DNA of 64,000 nt from Xanthomonas sp. 3793 (GTDB taxonomy: Bacteria > Pseudomonadota > Gammaproteobacteria > Xanthomonadales > Xanthomonadaceae): positions 62,001 to 126,000 of the forward strand of contig NZ_JANTYU010000002.1 in assembly GCF_024806835.1 (NCBI RefSeq). Reading direction: 5' to 3'. The translations under genes were made by a program, and so were the position numbers. The notes beneath the pieces were generated by a model. That model was not told the origin of the DNA. It ran no database searches and worked only from the letters and a program-made list of their open reading frames with translations. Shown here piece by piece: positions 42,245-50,652 of this stretch; within the stretch, counting starts at the first letter, position 1, and the number at the start of each line of letters is the position of its first letter.

Positions 42245-43087
42245 TCAGCAGTCGGTCAGCACGGCTGCGCCGCTGCCGGTGACCACCGGACGTGCGGGCT
42301 GTGCGGGATCGGGCTGCTGTGAGAGCGATTCGCGCAGCTGCGCCAAGTCGTTCGCCAGCTGCTCGTGTTTGCTCTTCTGCTCGGCGTGCTCGGCCTGCAG
42401 GCGGTTGAAGCGTTCGTCCTGGCCGCGCACGTGCTCGGCGATCTCTTCGACGCCCTGGCCGAGGTCGGCAAACTGCTTGGCGGTGATGCTGGTGGCGTCC
42501 TCGCTCTTGAGCGCGGTGCGGATCCGGCTGAGCAGATTGGCGACCGGGCCGTCGCTGACTTCGCTGAATTCCAGCGCCGTTTCTTCCGCGACGGTGAACA
42601 GGTTGCCGGGCGATTGCTTGCGATCGGCCAGCGGGTTGGCATCCGGGTTCTGGCTGGCGAAGCTGAGCATGGAAGTACCCAGGCTGGCCGGCGAATCGGT
42701 CACAGCCAGGCCGACCAGATAGGCCTTGCCGGTATTGGCGAATTTCTCCTGCACCTCGATGCTGGTGTAGAGCTTCTGCTTGGACTTGTTGATGGTGATC
42801 AGGTCGGCGGTCGGCTCGATCTGTGCGAACAGCGCCAGGCGCTTGGTGCCGTCGATCTCCACCTCTTCCGCCTTAACCGCAGTGACATCGCCATACGCAC
42901 GGAACGGCGAGTCCGGCAGCAGGCTGCGCATGTGCTCGATCCAGATGCGGGCGTTGTAGGTCTCGCGGTTGTAGGTCGCGGCCATGTCGTCGATCCAGCT
43001 GCGCTGAATCGTGCGGCCATCGGTGGTGGCGCCTTCGACGGCCACGCGGAACCAGTTGGAACGAAACTTCTTGGCCTTGGCCGACAT
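42245..43087 (-). CDS. O: Capsid scaffolding protease O
   Basis: 280 residues. P2 gpO-type: SNWFRVAVEGATTDGRTIQRSWIDDMAATY, with a serine-protease N-terminal domain (His and Asp residues in the conserved IWIEHMRSLLPDSPFRAYGDV; Ser in DSPASLGTSMLSF), and a helical scaffold C-terminal domain with a coiled coil (QDERFNRLQAEHAEQKSKHEQL). First gene of the capsid-lysis operon, divergent from gpP. Confidence 0.94.
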   Translation of the reverse strand: MSAKAKKFRSNWFRVAVEGATTDGRTIQRSWIDDMAATYNRETYNARIWIEHMRSLLPDSPFRAYGDVTAVKAEEVEIDGTKRLALFAQIEPTADLITINKSKQKLYTSIEVQEKFANTGKAYLVGLAVTDSPASLGTSMLSFASQNPDANPLADRKQSPGNLFTVAEETALEFSEVSDGPVANLLSRIRTALKSEDATSITAKQFADLGQGVEEIAEHVRGQDERFNRLQAEHAEQKSKHEQLANDLAQLRESLSQQPDPAQPARPVVTGSGAAVLTDC

Positions 43088-43134
43088 GGGTGTCCTCTGC
43101 GCTGGATGCGTTTGCGATGACCCATGGTCAAACG

Positions 43135-43195
43135 CAGCGCATAGCGCAGCAACGTAAGCGCCGTGTAAACCAAGCGATTACGTGTCTATGCGCTG
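43135..43195. promoter_or_regulatory. Dyad element in the divergent O/P promoter region
   Basis: CAGCGCATAG at 43135-43144 and its exact reverse complement CTATGCGCTG at 43186-43195 bracket a 41-base centre. Inside them ACGTAA (43151-43156) and TTACGT (43178-43183) form a second inverted pair. It lies between two divergent late operons, so it is a likely late-activator (Ogr-like) binding site. Function inferred. Confidence 0.6.
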
Positions 43196-43228
43196 TCGAG
43201 ATTAGAAGGAGCGCTTCACTCTGGTGGC

Positions 43229-44992
43229 ATGCAAAGCGTTGCCACCCAGCTCCCGATGGACACCCGCAGACAGGCCAAGTTCCTGTACTGGATGGGATGG
43301 CGCGTGACCGAAATTGCGCAGGCCATCGGCGAGAACGAGAAGACTGTACACAGCTGGAAGTCGCGTGACGAGTGGGATCGCGCAGATAACGTCGAGCGCA
43401 TCGGTGGCGCACTGGAAGCACGCCTGGTCGTGCTGATCATGAAGCCGGAAAAGTCCGGCGGCGACTTCAAAGAAATTGATCTGCTGCACCGGCAGCTGGA
43501 GCGCCAAGCGCGCATCCAGCGCTACCAGGGCGGCGGCAACGAAGCCGACTTGAATCCGGCTGTCGCCAATCGCAACGCCGCGCCCAAGAAGAAGCTCAAG
43601 CGCAACGACTTCACAGAGGAACAGATCGAGCAGCTGACCACCGCGTTCGTCGATGGTTGCTTCGACTATCAGCGCGATTGGTACCGGGCAGGCAACGAGC
43701 GCACGCGCATCATCCTCAAGTCGCGCCAGATCGGTGCCACGTTCTACTTCGCCCGCGAGGCGCTCATCGACGCGCTCACCACCGGGCGCAATCAGATCTT
43801 CCTCAGCGCGTCCAAGGCGCAGGCGCACCTGTTCCGTGGCTATATGCAGCAGTTCGTGCGCGAAGCGATTGACGAGACGCTCTCCGGCGGCGACAGCATC
43901 GTGTTCCCCAACGGCGCCGAGCTGTTCTTCCTGGGCACCAATGCGCGCACCGCGCAGGGCTACCACGGCAATTTCTACTTCGACGAGTTCTTCTGGACCT
44001 ACGGGTTCAACGAATTGAACAAGGTCGCTAGCGGCATGGCGATGCACAAGAAGTGGCGCAAGACCTACTTCAGCACGCCATCGAGCATGGCCCACGAGGC
44101 CTACACGTTCTGGACCGGCGAGCGCCGCAACAAGGGCAAGCCGGCCGCGCAGCGGATCCAGATTGATGTCTCGCATGACGCCCTGGCCGGTGGTCGCCGC
44201 TGCCAGGACCGCGCGTGGCGGCAGATCGTCAACATCCTTGATGCCCAGCGCCGTGGATGCGATCTGTTCGACATCGACGAGCTGCGCGAGGAATACAGTC
44301 CGGACGCGTTCGCCAACCTGTTGATGTGCGACTTCGTTGACGACGGCGCCAGCATCTTCCCGCTGGCGATGCTGCAACCGTGCATGGTGGACAGCTGGGT
44401 GGAGTGGGGCCAGGACTACAAGCCGTTCGCCGCGCGCCCCTACGGCGATCGCGCGGTGTGGATCGGTTACGACCCGGCCGAGACCGGCGACACCGCCGGC
44501 CTGGTCGTGGTGGCGCCACCGCAGCAGCCTGGCGGCAAGTTCCGGTTGCTGGAGCGGATCCAGTTCCGGGGCATGGACTTTGCAAAGCAGGCCGCCGAGA
44601 TCGAGCGCATCACGCGCCGCTACTGGGTGACCTATATCGGCATCGACACCACCGGCATGGGCAGCGGGGTGGCGCAGCTGGTGAAGCAGTTCTTCCCGAA
44701 TCTGGTCACCTTCAGCTACTCGCCGGAGGTCAAGACGCGCCTAGTGCTCAAGGCGTTCGACGTGATCCACAACGGCAGGCTGGAGTTCGATGCGGGCTGG
44801 ACCGACGTGGCCCAGTCATTGATGGCCATCCGCAAGACCATGACGGCCAGCGGCCGGCAATCCACCTTCACTGCTGGCCGCTCGGAAGAGACCGGCCACG
44901 CGGACCTGGCGTGGGCACTGTTCCACGCGCTGCAGAACGAACCGCTGGAAGGGCGCACCGCGCGCAACTCCGGCTTCATGGAGATCTCTTGA
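43229..44992 (+). CDS. P: Terminase large subunit P (ATPase)
   Basis: 587 residues; an internal ATG at 43256 is an alternative start. N-terminal HTH (RQAKFLYWMGWRVTEIAQAIG), ATPase domain with KSRQIGATFYFAREALIDAL (Walker A variant as in P2 gpP), then NFYFDEFFWTYG (Walker B/DE), and a nuclease domain with acidic residues (YIGIDTTGMG...). Packages DNA into the head. Its stop overlaps the start of the portal gene (TGATG). Confidence 0.95.
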   Translation: MQSVATQLPMDTRRQAKFLYWMGWRVTEIAQAIGENEKTVHSWKSRDEWDRADNVERIGGALEARLVVLIMKPEKSGGDFKEIDLLHRQLERQARIQRYQGGGNEADLNPAVANRNAAPKKKLKRNDFTEEQIEQLTTAFVDGCFDYQRDWYRAGNERTRIILKSRQIGATFYFAREALIDALTTGRNQIFLSASKAQAHLFRGYMQQFVREAIDETLSGGDSIVFPNGAELFFLGTNARTAQGYHGNFYFDEFFWTYGFNELNKVASGMAMHKKWRKTYFSTPSSMAHEAYTFWTGERRNKGKPAAQRIQIDVSHDALAGGRRCQDRAWRQIVNILDAQRRGCDLFDIDELREEYSPDAFANLLMCDFVDDGASIFPLAMLQPCMVDSWVEWGQDYKPFAARPYGDRAVWIGYDPAETGDTAGLVVVAPPQQPGGKFRLLERIQFRGMDFAKQAAEIERITRRYWVTYIGIDTTGMGSGVAQLVKQFFPNLVTFSYSPEVKTRLVLKAFDVIHNGRLEFDAGWTDVAQSLMAIRKTMTASGRQSTFTAGRSEETGHADLAWALFHALQNEPLEGRTARNSGFMEIS

Positions 44993-46014
44993 TGTTGACC
45001 GACCAGCTGCCCGCCACCGCGCCTGCAGCGCCAGCCGTACCTGCACGCACCGAGGCGTTCACCTTTGGCGACCCGACGCCGGTGCTCGATGGGCGCGGCG
45101 TGCTGGACTATCTGGAGTGCTGGCAGAACGGGCGCTGGTACGAGCCGCCGGTGGCCCTGGACGGCCTGTCCAAGACCACGCGTAGCAATCCGTTCCTGCA
45201 GTCCGGTCTGATCTTCAAGCGCAACATGCTGGCGCGCACCTTCAAGCCGCACCGGCTGCTGACACGCGAAGCCTTCGAGCAGCTGTCACTGGACTGGATC
45301 ACGTTGGGCAATGGCTACCTCGAGCGCCGCCGCAACCGCATGGGCGGCGCGCTGTCGCTGGCTGCGCCGCTGTCCAAGTACGTGCGGCGCGGTGTTGCGG
45401 AGGGCGAGTACTTCCAGGTGCGCACCTGGCACGACGAGCACGTGTTCGAGCCGGGCAGCGTGTTCCAGCTGCGCGAAGCCGATGTCGATCAAGAACTCTA
45501 CGGCCTGCCCGAGTGGATGCCGGCGATGCAGTCGGCGCTGCTCAACGAGTCGGCCACGCTGTTTCGCCGCAAGTACTACAACAACGGCTCGCATGCCGGC
45601 TTCATCCTGTACCTGACCGATCCGCAGCAGAGCCAGGAAGACGTCGATGCGCTGCGCAACGCCATGAAGGGCGCCAAGGGGCCGGGCAACTTCCGCAACC
45701 TGTTCCTGTACTCGCCGGGCGGCAACAAGGACGGCCTCAAGCTGATCCCGGTCAGCGAGGTGGCGGCCAAGGACGAGTTCAGCGGCATCAAGGGCATCAC
45801 CCGCGACGACATGCTGGCCGCGCTGCGGATCCCGCCGCAACTCATGGGCATCGTGCCACAGAACGCGGGCGGCTTCGGGTCGATCCGTGAGGCCGCTGCC
45901 GTGTGGGCCGCCAACGAGCTGGAACCGCTGCAGGCGCGCATGTTGAAGATCAACGACTGGGTGGGCGATGAGGTCATCGCCTTCACCCCCTACGCGCCGC
46001 CAGCGGCCGCGTAA
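44992..46014 (+). CDS. Q: Portal protein Q
   Basis: 340 residues from the ATG at 44992, inside the gpP stop. EAFTFGDPTPVLDGRGVLDYLECWQNG, TRSNPFLQSGLIFKRNML, KYYNNGSHAGFILYLTD and MGIVPQNAGGFGSIREAAAVW are the P2/HK97-type portal features. It forms the dodecameric DNA entry ring. The open frame upstream to 44380 is a shadow of gpP. Confidence 0.95.
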   Translation: MLTDQLPATAPAAPAVPARTEAFTFGDPTPVLDGRGVLDYLECWQNGRWYEPPVALDGLSKTTRSNPFLQSGLIFKRNMLARTFKPHRLLTREAFEQLSLDWITLGNGYLERRRNRMGGALSLAAPLSKYVRRGVAEGEYFQVRTWHDEHVFEPGSVFQLREADVDQELYGLPEWMPAMQSALLNESATLFRRKYYNNGSHAGFILYLTDPQQSQEDVDALRNAMKGAKGPGNFRNLFLYSPGGNKDGLKLIPVSEVAAKDEFSGIKGITRDDMLAALRIPPQLMGIVPQNAGGFGSIREAAAVWAANELEPLQARMLKINDWVGDEVIAFTPYAPPAAA

Positions 46015-46039
46015 TCCTTTCCCACCGCAAGACCAAGCA

Positions 46040-46285
46040 ATGCTCAAGAACCTACGTTGTGGCGAATGCGCCCGCCTGCTGTGCAAGGCCAGCGCCTTCG
46101 ATGAAATCCAGATCAAGTGCCCGCGTTGCGGCACGCTCAATCACCTGAAGGCCGAGAGCCTCACCTCCGATCGCCGCGAGCGAATCCAAGAAGGCTCTCA
46201 CCATGAAAAACCAGCTGCTCCAGGGCGACGCTCTGACCATCCTGCCCACGCTCGAAGCGAATTCGTTCGACGCGCTGATCACTGA
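46040..46285 (+). CDS. com: Com-family zinc-finger translational regulator
   Basis: 81 residues from the ATG at 46040. LRCGECARLLCKASAFDEIQ then IKCPRCGTLNHLKAES has the four-cysteine RNA-binding zinc finger of the Mu Com family. In Mu, Com binds the mom transcript and opens a hairpin that hides the ribosome site. Here the gene overlaps the start of a DNA methyltransferase by 83 bases. The C-terminal tail (46203 onward) is in the overlapping region and has no conserved motif. Follows gpQ by 25 bases, so probably under late control. Confidence 0.92.
   Translation: MLKNLRCGECARLLCKASAFDEIQIKCPRCGTLNHLKAESLTSDRRERIQEGSHHEKPAAPGRRSDHPAHARSEFVRRADH
46154..46199 (+). promoter_or_regulatory. RNA hairpin occluding the methyltransferase ribosome site
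   Basis: GAGAGCCT (46154-46161) and AGGCTCTC (46192-46199) are exact reverse complements across a 30-base loop. The right arm covers the AGG of the AAGAAGG ribosome-binding site and ends three bases before the methyltransferase ATG at 46203. A smaller TCGC/GCGA stem lies in the loop. This matches the logic of the Mu com-mom switch. Confidence 0.7.
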
Positions 46286-46907
46286 TCCGCCGTATGCGAG
46301 CGGCGGCCTGACAGCCGCTGCCCGGGCACGGCCGCCGTCGACCAAGTACTGCCGGGATGGCGGACATGCCGACTTTGTTGGCGATGAGCGCGACCAGCGC
46401 TCGCACCTGAAATGGATGCACCTGTGGCTGTCCGAGTGCGCGCGCGTACTCAAGGAAGGCGCCCCGGTGCTGCTGTTCACTGATTGGCGGCAGCTGCCGC
46501 TGACCACCGACGCGCTGCAGATCGCCGGCTTCACCTGGCGCGGCATCACCGTCTGGGACAAGACCGAGGGAGTACGGCCGCAGCTAGGCCGCTTCCGCAA
46601 CCAAGCCGAATACATCGTGTGGGGCAGCAAGGGCAACATGCCGCTGGATCGTCGTGCGCCGGTTTTGCCTGGTGTGATTCGCGAGTCAGTGCGCAAGGCC
46701 GATAAGCACCACTTAACCGGCAAGCCAACAGGGTTGATGCGACAGCTGGTGCGGATCTGCGAGTCCGGGGGAAGAGTGCTCGACCCGTTCGCCGGAAGTG
46801 GCACAACAGTAGTTGCGGCAGATTTAGAGGGCTACAAGTGGACAGGCATCGAAATGACTGCTTCTTACTTCGAAATTGCTTCTGGAAGGTTAACAGCCTG
46901 CACTTAA
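46203..46907 (+). CDS. Phage DNA methyltransferase (DPPY motif)
   Basis: 234 residues. Site-specific DNA methylase of the beta-type order: catalytic DALITDPPYASGG near residue 28, then the AdoMet-binding motif RVLDPFAGSGTTVVAADLEGYKWTGIEM at the C-terminus. DPPY fits N6-adenine or N4-cytosine modification; no restriction endonuclease is adjacent, so it probably protects phage DNA. Its translation start lies inside com and under a hairpin, suggesting Com control. Confidence 0.92.
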   Translation: MKNQLLQGDALTILPTLEANSFDALITDPPYASGGLTAAARARPPSTKYCRDGGHADFVGDERDQRSHLKWMHLWLSECARVLKEGAPVLLFTDWRQLPLTTDALQIAGFTWRGITVWDKTEGVRPQLGRFRNQAEYIVWGSKGNMPLDRRAPVLPGVIRESVRKADKHHLTGKPTGLMRQLVRICESGGRVLDPFAGSGTTVVAADLEGYKWTGIEMTASYFEIASGRLTACT

Positions 46908-46914
46908 GTTTAAG

Positions 46915-46932
46915 GGCTGCCTATCGGCAGCC
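46915..46932. terminator. Hairpin between convergent genes
   Basis: GGCTGCC-tatc-GGCAGCC, a perfect 7-bp stem in the 28 bases between the methyltransferase stop and the stop of the PIN-domain gene on the opposite strand. Weak T tract; likely terminator for one or both. Confidence 0.6.
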
Positions 46933-46935
46933 ACT

Positions 46936-47403
46936 TTAGAAGCTGAGTTTTTCGTTCGCCATGAACTGCTCTAGATTGATGCACGGTATGCCGAAGTGCT
47001 GGCATACCGTGGGTATCTTGGCAGAATTTGGTTTAAAGACTTCTTCGGTAACAACGGTGAATCCGCGTGTTGCGGCTGCTGCGATCACGAAGGGGTCGGC
47101 AACCGGTGAGCCCGTCAGCCTCTGCTGCTCGCCGATGATGTTTTGGAAGTTCGGTATCACGAAGATTGCTGCAACGAATTGCAGCTCGTTCGCGTTTGGA
47201 GTCGTGAACATCTGTGAATGAGAGTCGAACCATTGGATCAGATGGGGGACAGGGGCTCCATTGCCCAGTTCCCTGCGCACTTCACGCGTTGAAACTATCA
47301 CGCCGCTTTGAGCAAGAGCACTCAAGTGTTGCCAAAGAGAGCTGAATACTTGCGGATAATAGTGTTTAAGCTTGCTATAAGAGCCTGTGTCGAAGACGTA
47401 CAT
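46936..47403 (-). CDS. DUF4411 PIN-like toxin
   Basis: 155 residues. PIN-like ribonuclease fold: MYVFDTGSYSKLKHYYPQVF has the first acidic residue, then STREVRRELG, GSPVADPFVIAAAATRGFTVVTEE with the central acidic residue, and PNSAKIPTVCQHFGIPCINLEQF at the end. DUF4411 proteins are toxins paired with XRE-ImmA antitoxins. Its ATG overlaps the stop of such a gene (TGATG), giving the standard antitoxin-toxin order. Confidence 0.88.
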   Translation of the reverse strand: MYVFDTGSYSKLKHYYPQVFSSLWQHLSALAQSGVIVSTREVRRELGNGAPVPHLIQWFDSHSQMFTTPNANELQFVAAIFVIPNFQNIIGEQQRLTGSPVADPFVIAAAATRGFTVVTEEVFKPNSAKIPTVCQHFGIPCINLEQFMANEKLSF

Positions 47404-48581
47404 CAGTTGCTCGTCCTGTGCAGAACAAGGTCTTCCAGACCGGGGATGTTTGCTGCCTTCACACCTAGATACTCAGCCGCGCGCTCAGACGATAATTGTC
47501 CTCGTAGTCGACGTGCGAATACTTCCCTTAAGAGCGTATCGCTTAGGTAGGCTCCTTTACTCGCATACCAACTCCCGCCGCCTGGTTCGCGCTCAGACAT
47601 CTGAGCATTCCATTCTTCAGCCTTGCCCTCGTAGAAGACCTTGGTCGCTCGGCCTTCATTCAAGAAGCGGCGCAATATTGCCTCGCGGCTTACTCCGAAG
47701 TGCCGAGCAATAGCCGAAAAGTATGTGTCACCTAGTGCTTCAACATTACCAGGCGCCATCGCGGTCACTCGCGCAAATTCTTCTCGCGGAATGAGTACTT
47801 CGGCAGCCACTGCATTGCAGAAAACCTCTAAAGCTTGCTCGCGTGCGGGAAGTGCAGTGACGTAAGAAGAATCAAATTTAGAAATCCCGCTAACATTAAA
47901 AAGAATGTGTGCGAGCTCATGCAGTAGCGAAAATATTTGCCTGGTTTTAGTAGTGCTGTTGTTGATGTAGATCAACGGGAAATCTTGATCCCGCAGGCAG
48001 AAGCCGGAAATGGAATCCTGTTTGAAGCTGTCTTTAAAAACGAATATCCCAGCTTTTTCGATCGCTGCGCGCCAAGCTTTCAAAGCACGATCATCGTTAC
48101 CCCAACCAGCCTGGCTGGCGCTATCGATTCCGAGTTCTTCTCGGATCAAGGTCGCTTGAGCAGCTAGATCTTGGTCCCAATTTAGCGAAATGTGATGCCA
48201 GATTTTCCTTGGGGCTGGATTGATATGGCTGTAAAGATCTTCCAGCCCAACTTGATAAGCGCGCGCTTTGCGCAGGTGCAGATAGGTGTCCCTTGAAAGG
48301 CTAGCCAAGTCTTCTTCAGGTAGGGTCCTGAACTGTTGCTTAGGGCTGACCTCTTGTGGAGGTGCCGGAAGGAAGAAGACAGCGAGCGGCCTCTTGTAGA
48401 GCTCGTACGCGAGGCGCTCGAGTTGTGGGTAGGTAGGAGCGCCTTGCCCAGACTCCCACGATTCCACCTCGGCCAGCTGCCGCTTCAACCGATTTGCTAC
48501 GTCGTCCACTGACATACCGGCGCTCTCTCGAGCCCAGCGCATCACGCTAGGCTGGATGCCCACTACTGGCTCGCCTCTCAT
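47403..48581 (-). CDS. XRE-ImmA/IrrE antitoxin with metalloprotease motif
   Basis: 392 residues with GGAG five bases before the ATG. N-terminal helix-turn-helix (VMRWARESAGMSVDDVANRL) followed by an ImmA/IrrE domain with zinc motif LLHELAHILFNVSG (HExxH) and a Glu in EVFCNAVAAEVLIP. ImmA-type proteases cleave XRE repressors; in DUF4411 systems the protein acts as antitoxin and autoregulator. The pair likely stabilises the prophage or limits rival phages. AT-richer than the virion genes. Confidence 0.9.
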   Translation of the reverse strand: MRGEPVVGIQPSVMRWARESAGMSVDDVANRLKRQLAEVESWESGQGAPTYPQLERLAYELYKRPLAVFFLPAPPQEVSPKQQFRTLPEEDLASLSRDTYLHLRKARAYQVGLEDLYSHINPAPRKIWHHISLNWDQDLAAQATLIREELGIDSASQAGWGNDDRALKAWRAAIEKAGIFVFKDSFKQDSISGFCLRDQDFPLIYINNSTTKTRQIFSLLHELAHILFNVSGISKFDSSYVTALPAREQALEVFCNAVAAEVLIPREEFARVTAMAPGNVEALGDTYFSAIARHFGVSREAILRRFLNEGRATKVFYEGKAEEWNAQMSEREPGGGSWYASKGAYLSDTLLREVFARRLRGQLSSERAAEYLGVKAANIPGLEDLVLHRTSN

Positions 48582-48889
48582 TGCAACTCCTTCCGTACAA
48601 ACGAAGTATCGCCATTGAGGCTGCCCGACGCCAGTCCCACCGTGTGAGAAGCCGCCACGCCTTTACAGAGAGCGAACGCTGGCGCGCGCAATCGTCGCCC
48701 CGCCACGCCTGCGGGCTTCATGCATGGTTTTCGCTGCACCCCCGCAGGGTGGCACTAGGCCGCGCTGCTGCTGCCGATCCGCGCGGTTCGAGGGGGCCGC
48801 TCTTCCCTGCGGATCCCTGCGCGCCCTGGGGCTTTTGCGGGGGAGCGCGGCTGCGTTCCGTGGCTAGACCTCCCGGCGCATTTCGGCAA
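48582..48889. other. Intergenic stretch upstream of the XRE-ImmA gene
   Basis: GC-rich, contains the XRE-ImmA promoter region; short overlapping frames on both strands (48581-48910 plus, 48718-48954 minus) have low-complexity Arg/Pro/Ala composition and no ribosome sites, so I do not call genes. Confidence 0.5.
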
Positions 48890-49195
48890 ATGACCATCGG
48901 AACCAGGTAATCGGTAATCGGTGACCTGAAACAGGATCTAAGCGATTGATGCAACTGGGAAATTTAAGATTACCTTTTGGGGTGATTTAGGGTAATCAGC
49001 CTCCCATACGAAAGTTATGTGATTGAAATTTAAGGGTATTTTTTGGGAGGTTGATTACCTCCCCAAAAGGTAATCCCATTACCTCCCAATTACCCTTTAA
49101 TTACCTTTGATATTGTTAAATAGGTTATTGATAAATATGGGGATTGTGGCGTATCGTGGCGAGGATTACCTAAATTACCTTGTTCCGATGGTCAT
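48890..49195. repeat. AT-rich element with 22-bp inverted ends and iteron-like GGTAAT repeats
   Basis: Left end 48890-48911 and right end 49174-49195 are inverted copies matching at 21 of 22 bases. Between and within them the hexamer GGTAAT or its complement occurs eleven times (plus strand at 48906, 48913, 48991, 49069; minus strand at 48969, 49054, 49078, 49089, 49100, 49165, 49174). A nested 16-base inverted pair (48991-49006 and 49044-49059, 15 of 16) lies inside. No coding frame crosses it. Candidate replication origin, regulator array or MITE. Confidence 0.75.
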
Positions 49196-49365
49196 CCCAA
49201 AAATTTCCCATTAGGGGCCTTTAAGGGGGCTCCAGCTACCGCCTTGCGCCCACGCTTGAGCACTCGCGCACTGACCGCCCGCCTTGCGTGATTGGCAACG
49301 CCTGCAGGGTGCCGCAGAAGTTCGAACTAGACCGAGCTGCCTGAGTCAGGCCTGCTGGCGCGCCG

Positions 49366-50652
49366 TCAGCACGTGGCGCGCGGAAGATCTGCCAGTGAGG
49401 TAGTGAAGCGTCCCGACAAGAGCTCTTGCCGCGAAGCCCATGCTGGAGAGTTCTGCCACCCGCTTGCACCGAGGCCGGCCGTACCCCGGCCGAAGCGTCG
49501 GTTGATAGCGTCCAAGGCGCTCATCAGCTTCTCGTCGCCGATGCGAGCCGGTGTGAATAGGTCGCCCTGCAGGTCTTCAGGCTTGGCTAGATCCATCAAG
49601 CACACGCCGGCCTTTTTGTAGGCGAAGCCTTCTCGCATGAAGCCCTGGAACAGCCGGCGTACAGTCGTGAGCACGATGCGGCTGTCAGAGGTGGCGGAGG
49701 CGAGTGGGGCGGTGCGTGATGGGTTGTGCTGCGGTACGCCCGGCTTGAACGAATCCGTTTCGGCAAAGATGCCAATCGCGCTCGAAGTCAATCCGCGAGC
49801 GCGCAGCTTCTCGGTGGCACGCATGGCGAAGGTGGCCAGCGCCTCTGACATATCTTGCGGGTCGCTTACCCATGTCCCGAACGATCGGCTGACCATGATT
49901 TGCTGCCGGTCTGGCTCGACCTCCTCGAGCTCGAGGCAGGCGTGACCCTGCAGCTCGCGCTGCGTGCGCGCCATCACCACTCCGAACTCCGCGAGCAGGT
50001 CGTCTGCAGCCGCATCCCGCAGATCCGCTGCCGTATACACACCGCGTGCCTGCAGCCTGGCGCTCCAGCGCCTACCAACGCCCCAGAGGTCGCCAACTGA
50101 CGTGGCCCGCAGCACGGCATCGAGCTCGCTTGCACTGAGCGCTGCCAAGTCACAGACGCCGGCCAGGTCGGCCGGGTAGCTGCCCGGTTTGCGCGCCGCA
50201 TCCTTGGCGACCCGGTTGGCCAACTTGGCCAAGGTCTTCGTCGGCGCGATGCCGATGCAGTTCGGGATGCCAGTCCATTGGTGAACGCGCTTGCGTAGGT
50301 CGACCGCGAGCTGCCGGCGATCGCGGATCCCGGCCAGGTCAAGGAACGACTCGTCAATGGAGTAAACCTCCACACGCGGCGCGGCTTGGCGAAGGATCAC
50401 GCCGATGCGCGAGGCGATGTCGCCGTACAGACCGAAGTTTGCGGAGCGCAACGCCAGCCGCCGGCGGATCTGCGTGGGCACCTTGTGGATGGGCTGTCCC
50501 ATCGTCACGCCTAGCGCCTTGGCCTCGTCCGATCGCGCAATGGCGCAGCCATCGTTGTTGCTCAGCACGACCAACGGCCTGCCGCGCAGCTCGGGCTGGA
50601 ACACCCGCTCGCAGCTGGCGTAGAAGTTGTTGCCGTCGATCAACGCGAACAT
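49366..50652 (-). CDS. umuC: Y-family DNA polymerase V catalytic subunit UmuC
   Basis: 428 residues. Error-prone translesion polymerase. MFALIDGNNFYASCERVFQPEL carries the first catalytic Asp, PRVEVYSIDESFLDLAG the SIDE motif with catalytic Asp-Glu, and the thumb has GVGRRWSARLQARGV (helix-hairpin-helix). The little finger domain follows. A full-length copy with its partner umuD immediately upstream (stop and start overlap by one base), controlled by a LexA box. Confidence 0.95.
   Translation of the reverse strand: MFALIDGNNFYASCERVFQPELRGRPLVVLSNNDGCAIARSDEAKALGVTMGQPIHKVPTQIRRRLALRSANFGLYGDIASRIGVILRQAAPRVEVYSIDESFLDLAGIRDRRQLAVDLRKRVHQWTGIPNCIGIAPTKTLAKLANRVAKDAARKPGSYPADLAGVCDLAALSASELDAVLRATSVGDLWGVGRRWSARLQARGVYTAADLRDAAADDLLAEFGVVMARTQRELQGHACLELEEVEPDRQQIMVSRSFGTWVSDPQDMSEALATFAMRATEKLRARGLTSSAIGIFAETDSFKPGVPQHNPSRTAPLASATSDSRIVLTTVRRLFQGFMREGFAYKKAGVCLMDLAKPEDLQGDLFTPARIGDEKLMSALDAINRRFGRGTAGLGASGWQNSPAWASRQELLSGRFTTSLADLPRATC

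Noticed and set aside
41185..42282. Long plus-strand open frame over the major capsid gene
   Set aside because: Antisense shadow of gpN; capsid family match is on the minus strand.
48581..48954. Overlapping ORFs on both strands next to the GGTAAT element
   Set aside because: No ribosome site, Arg/Pro/Ala-biased composition, no family.
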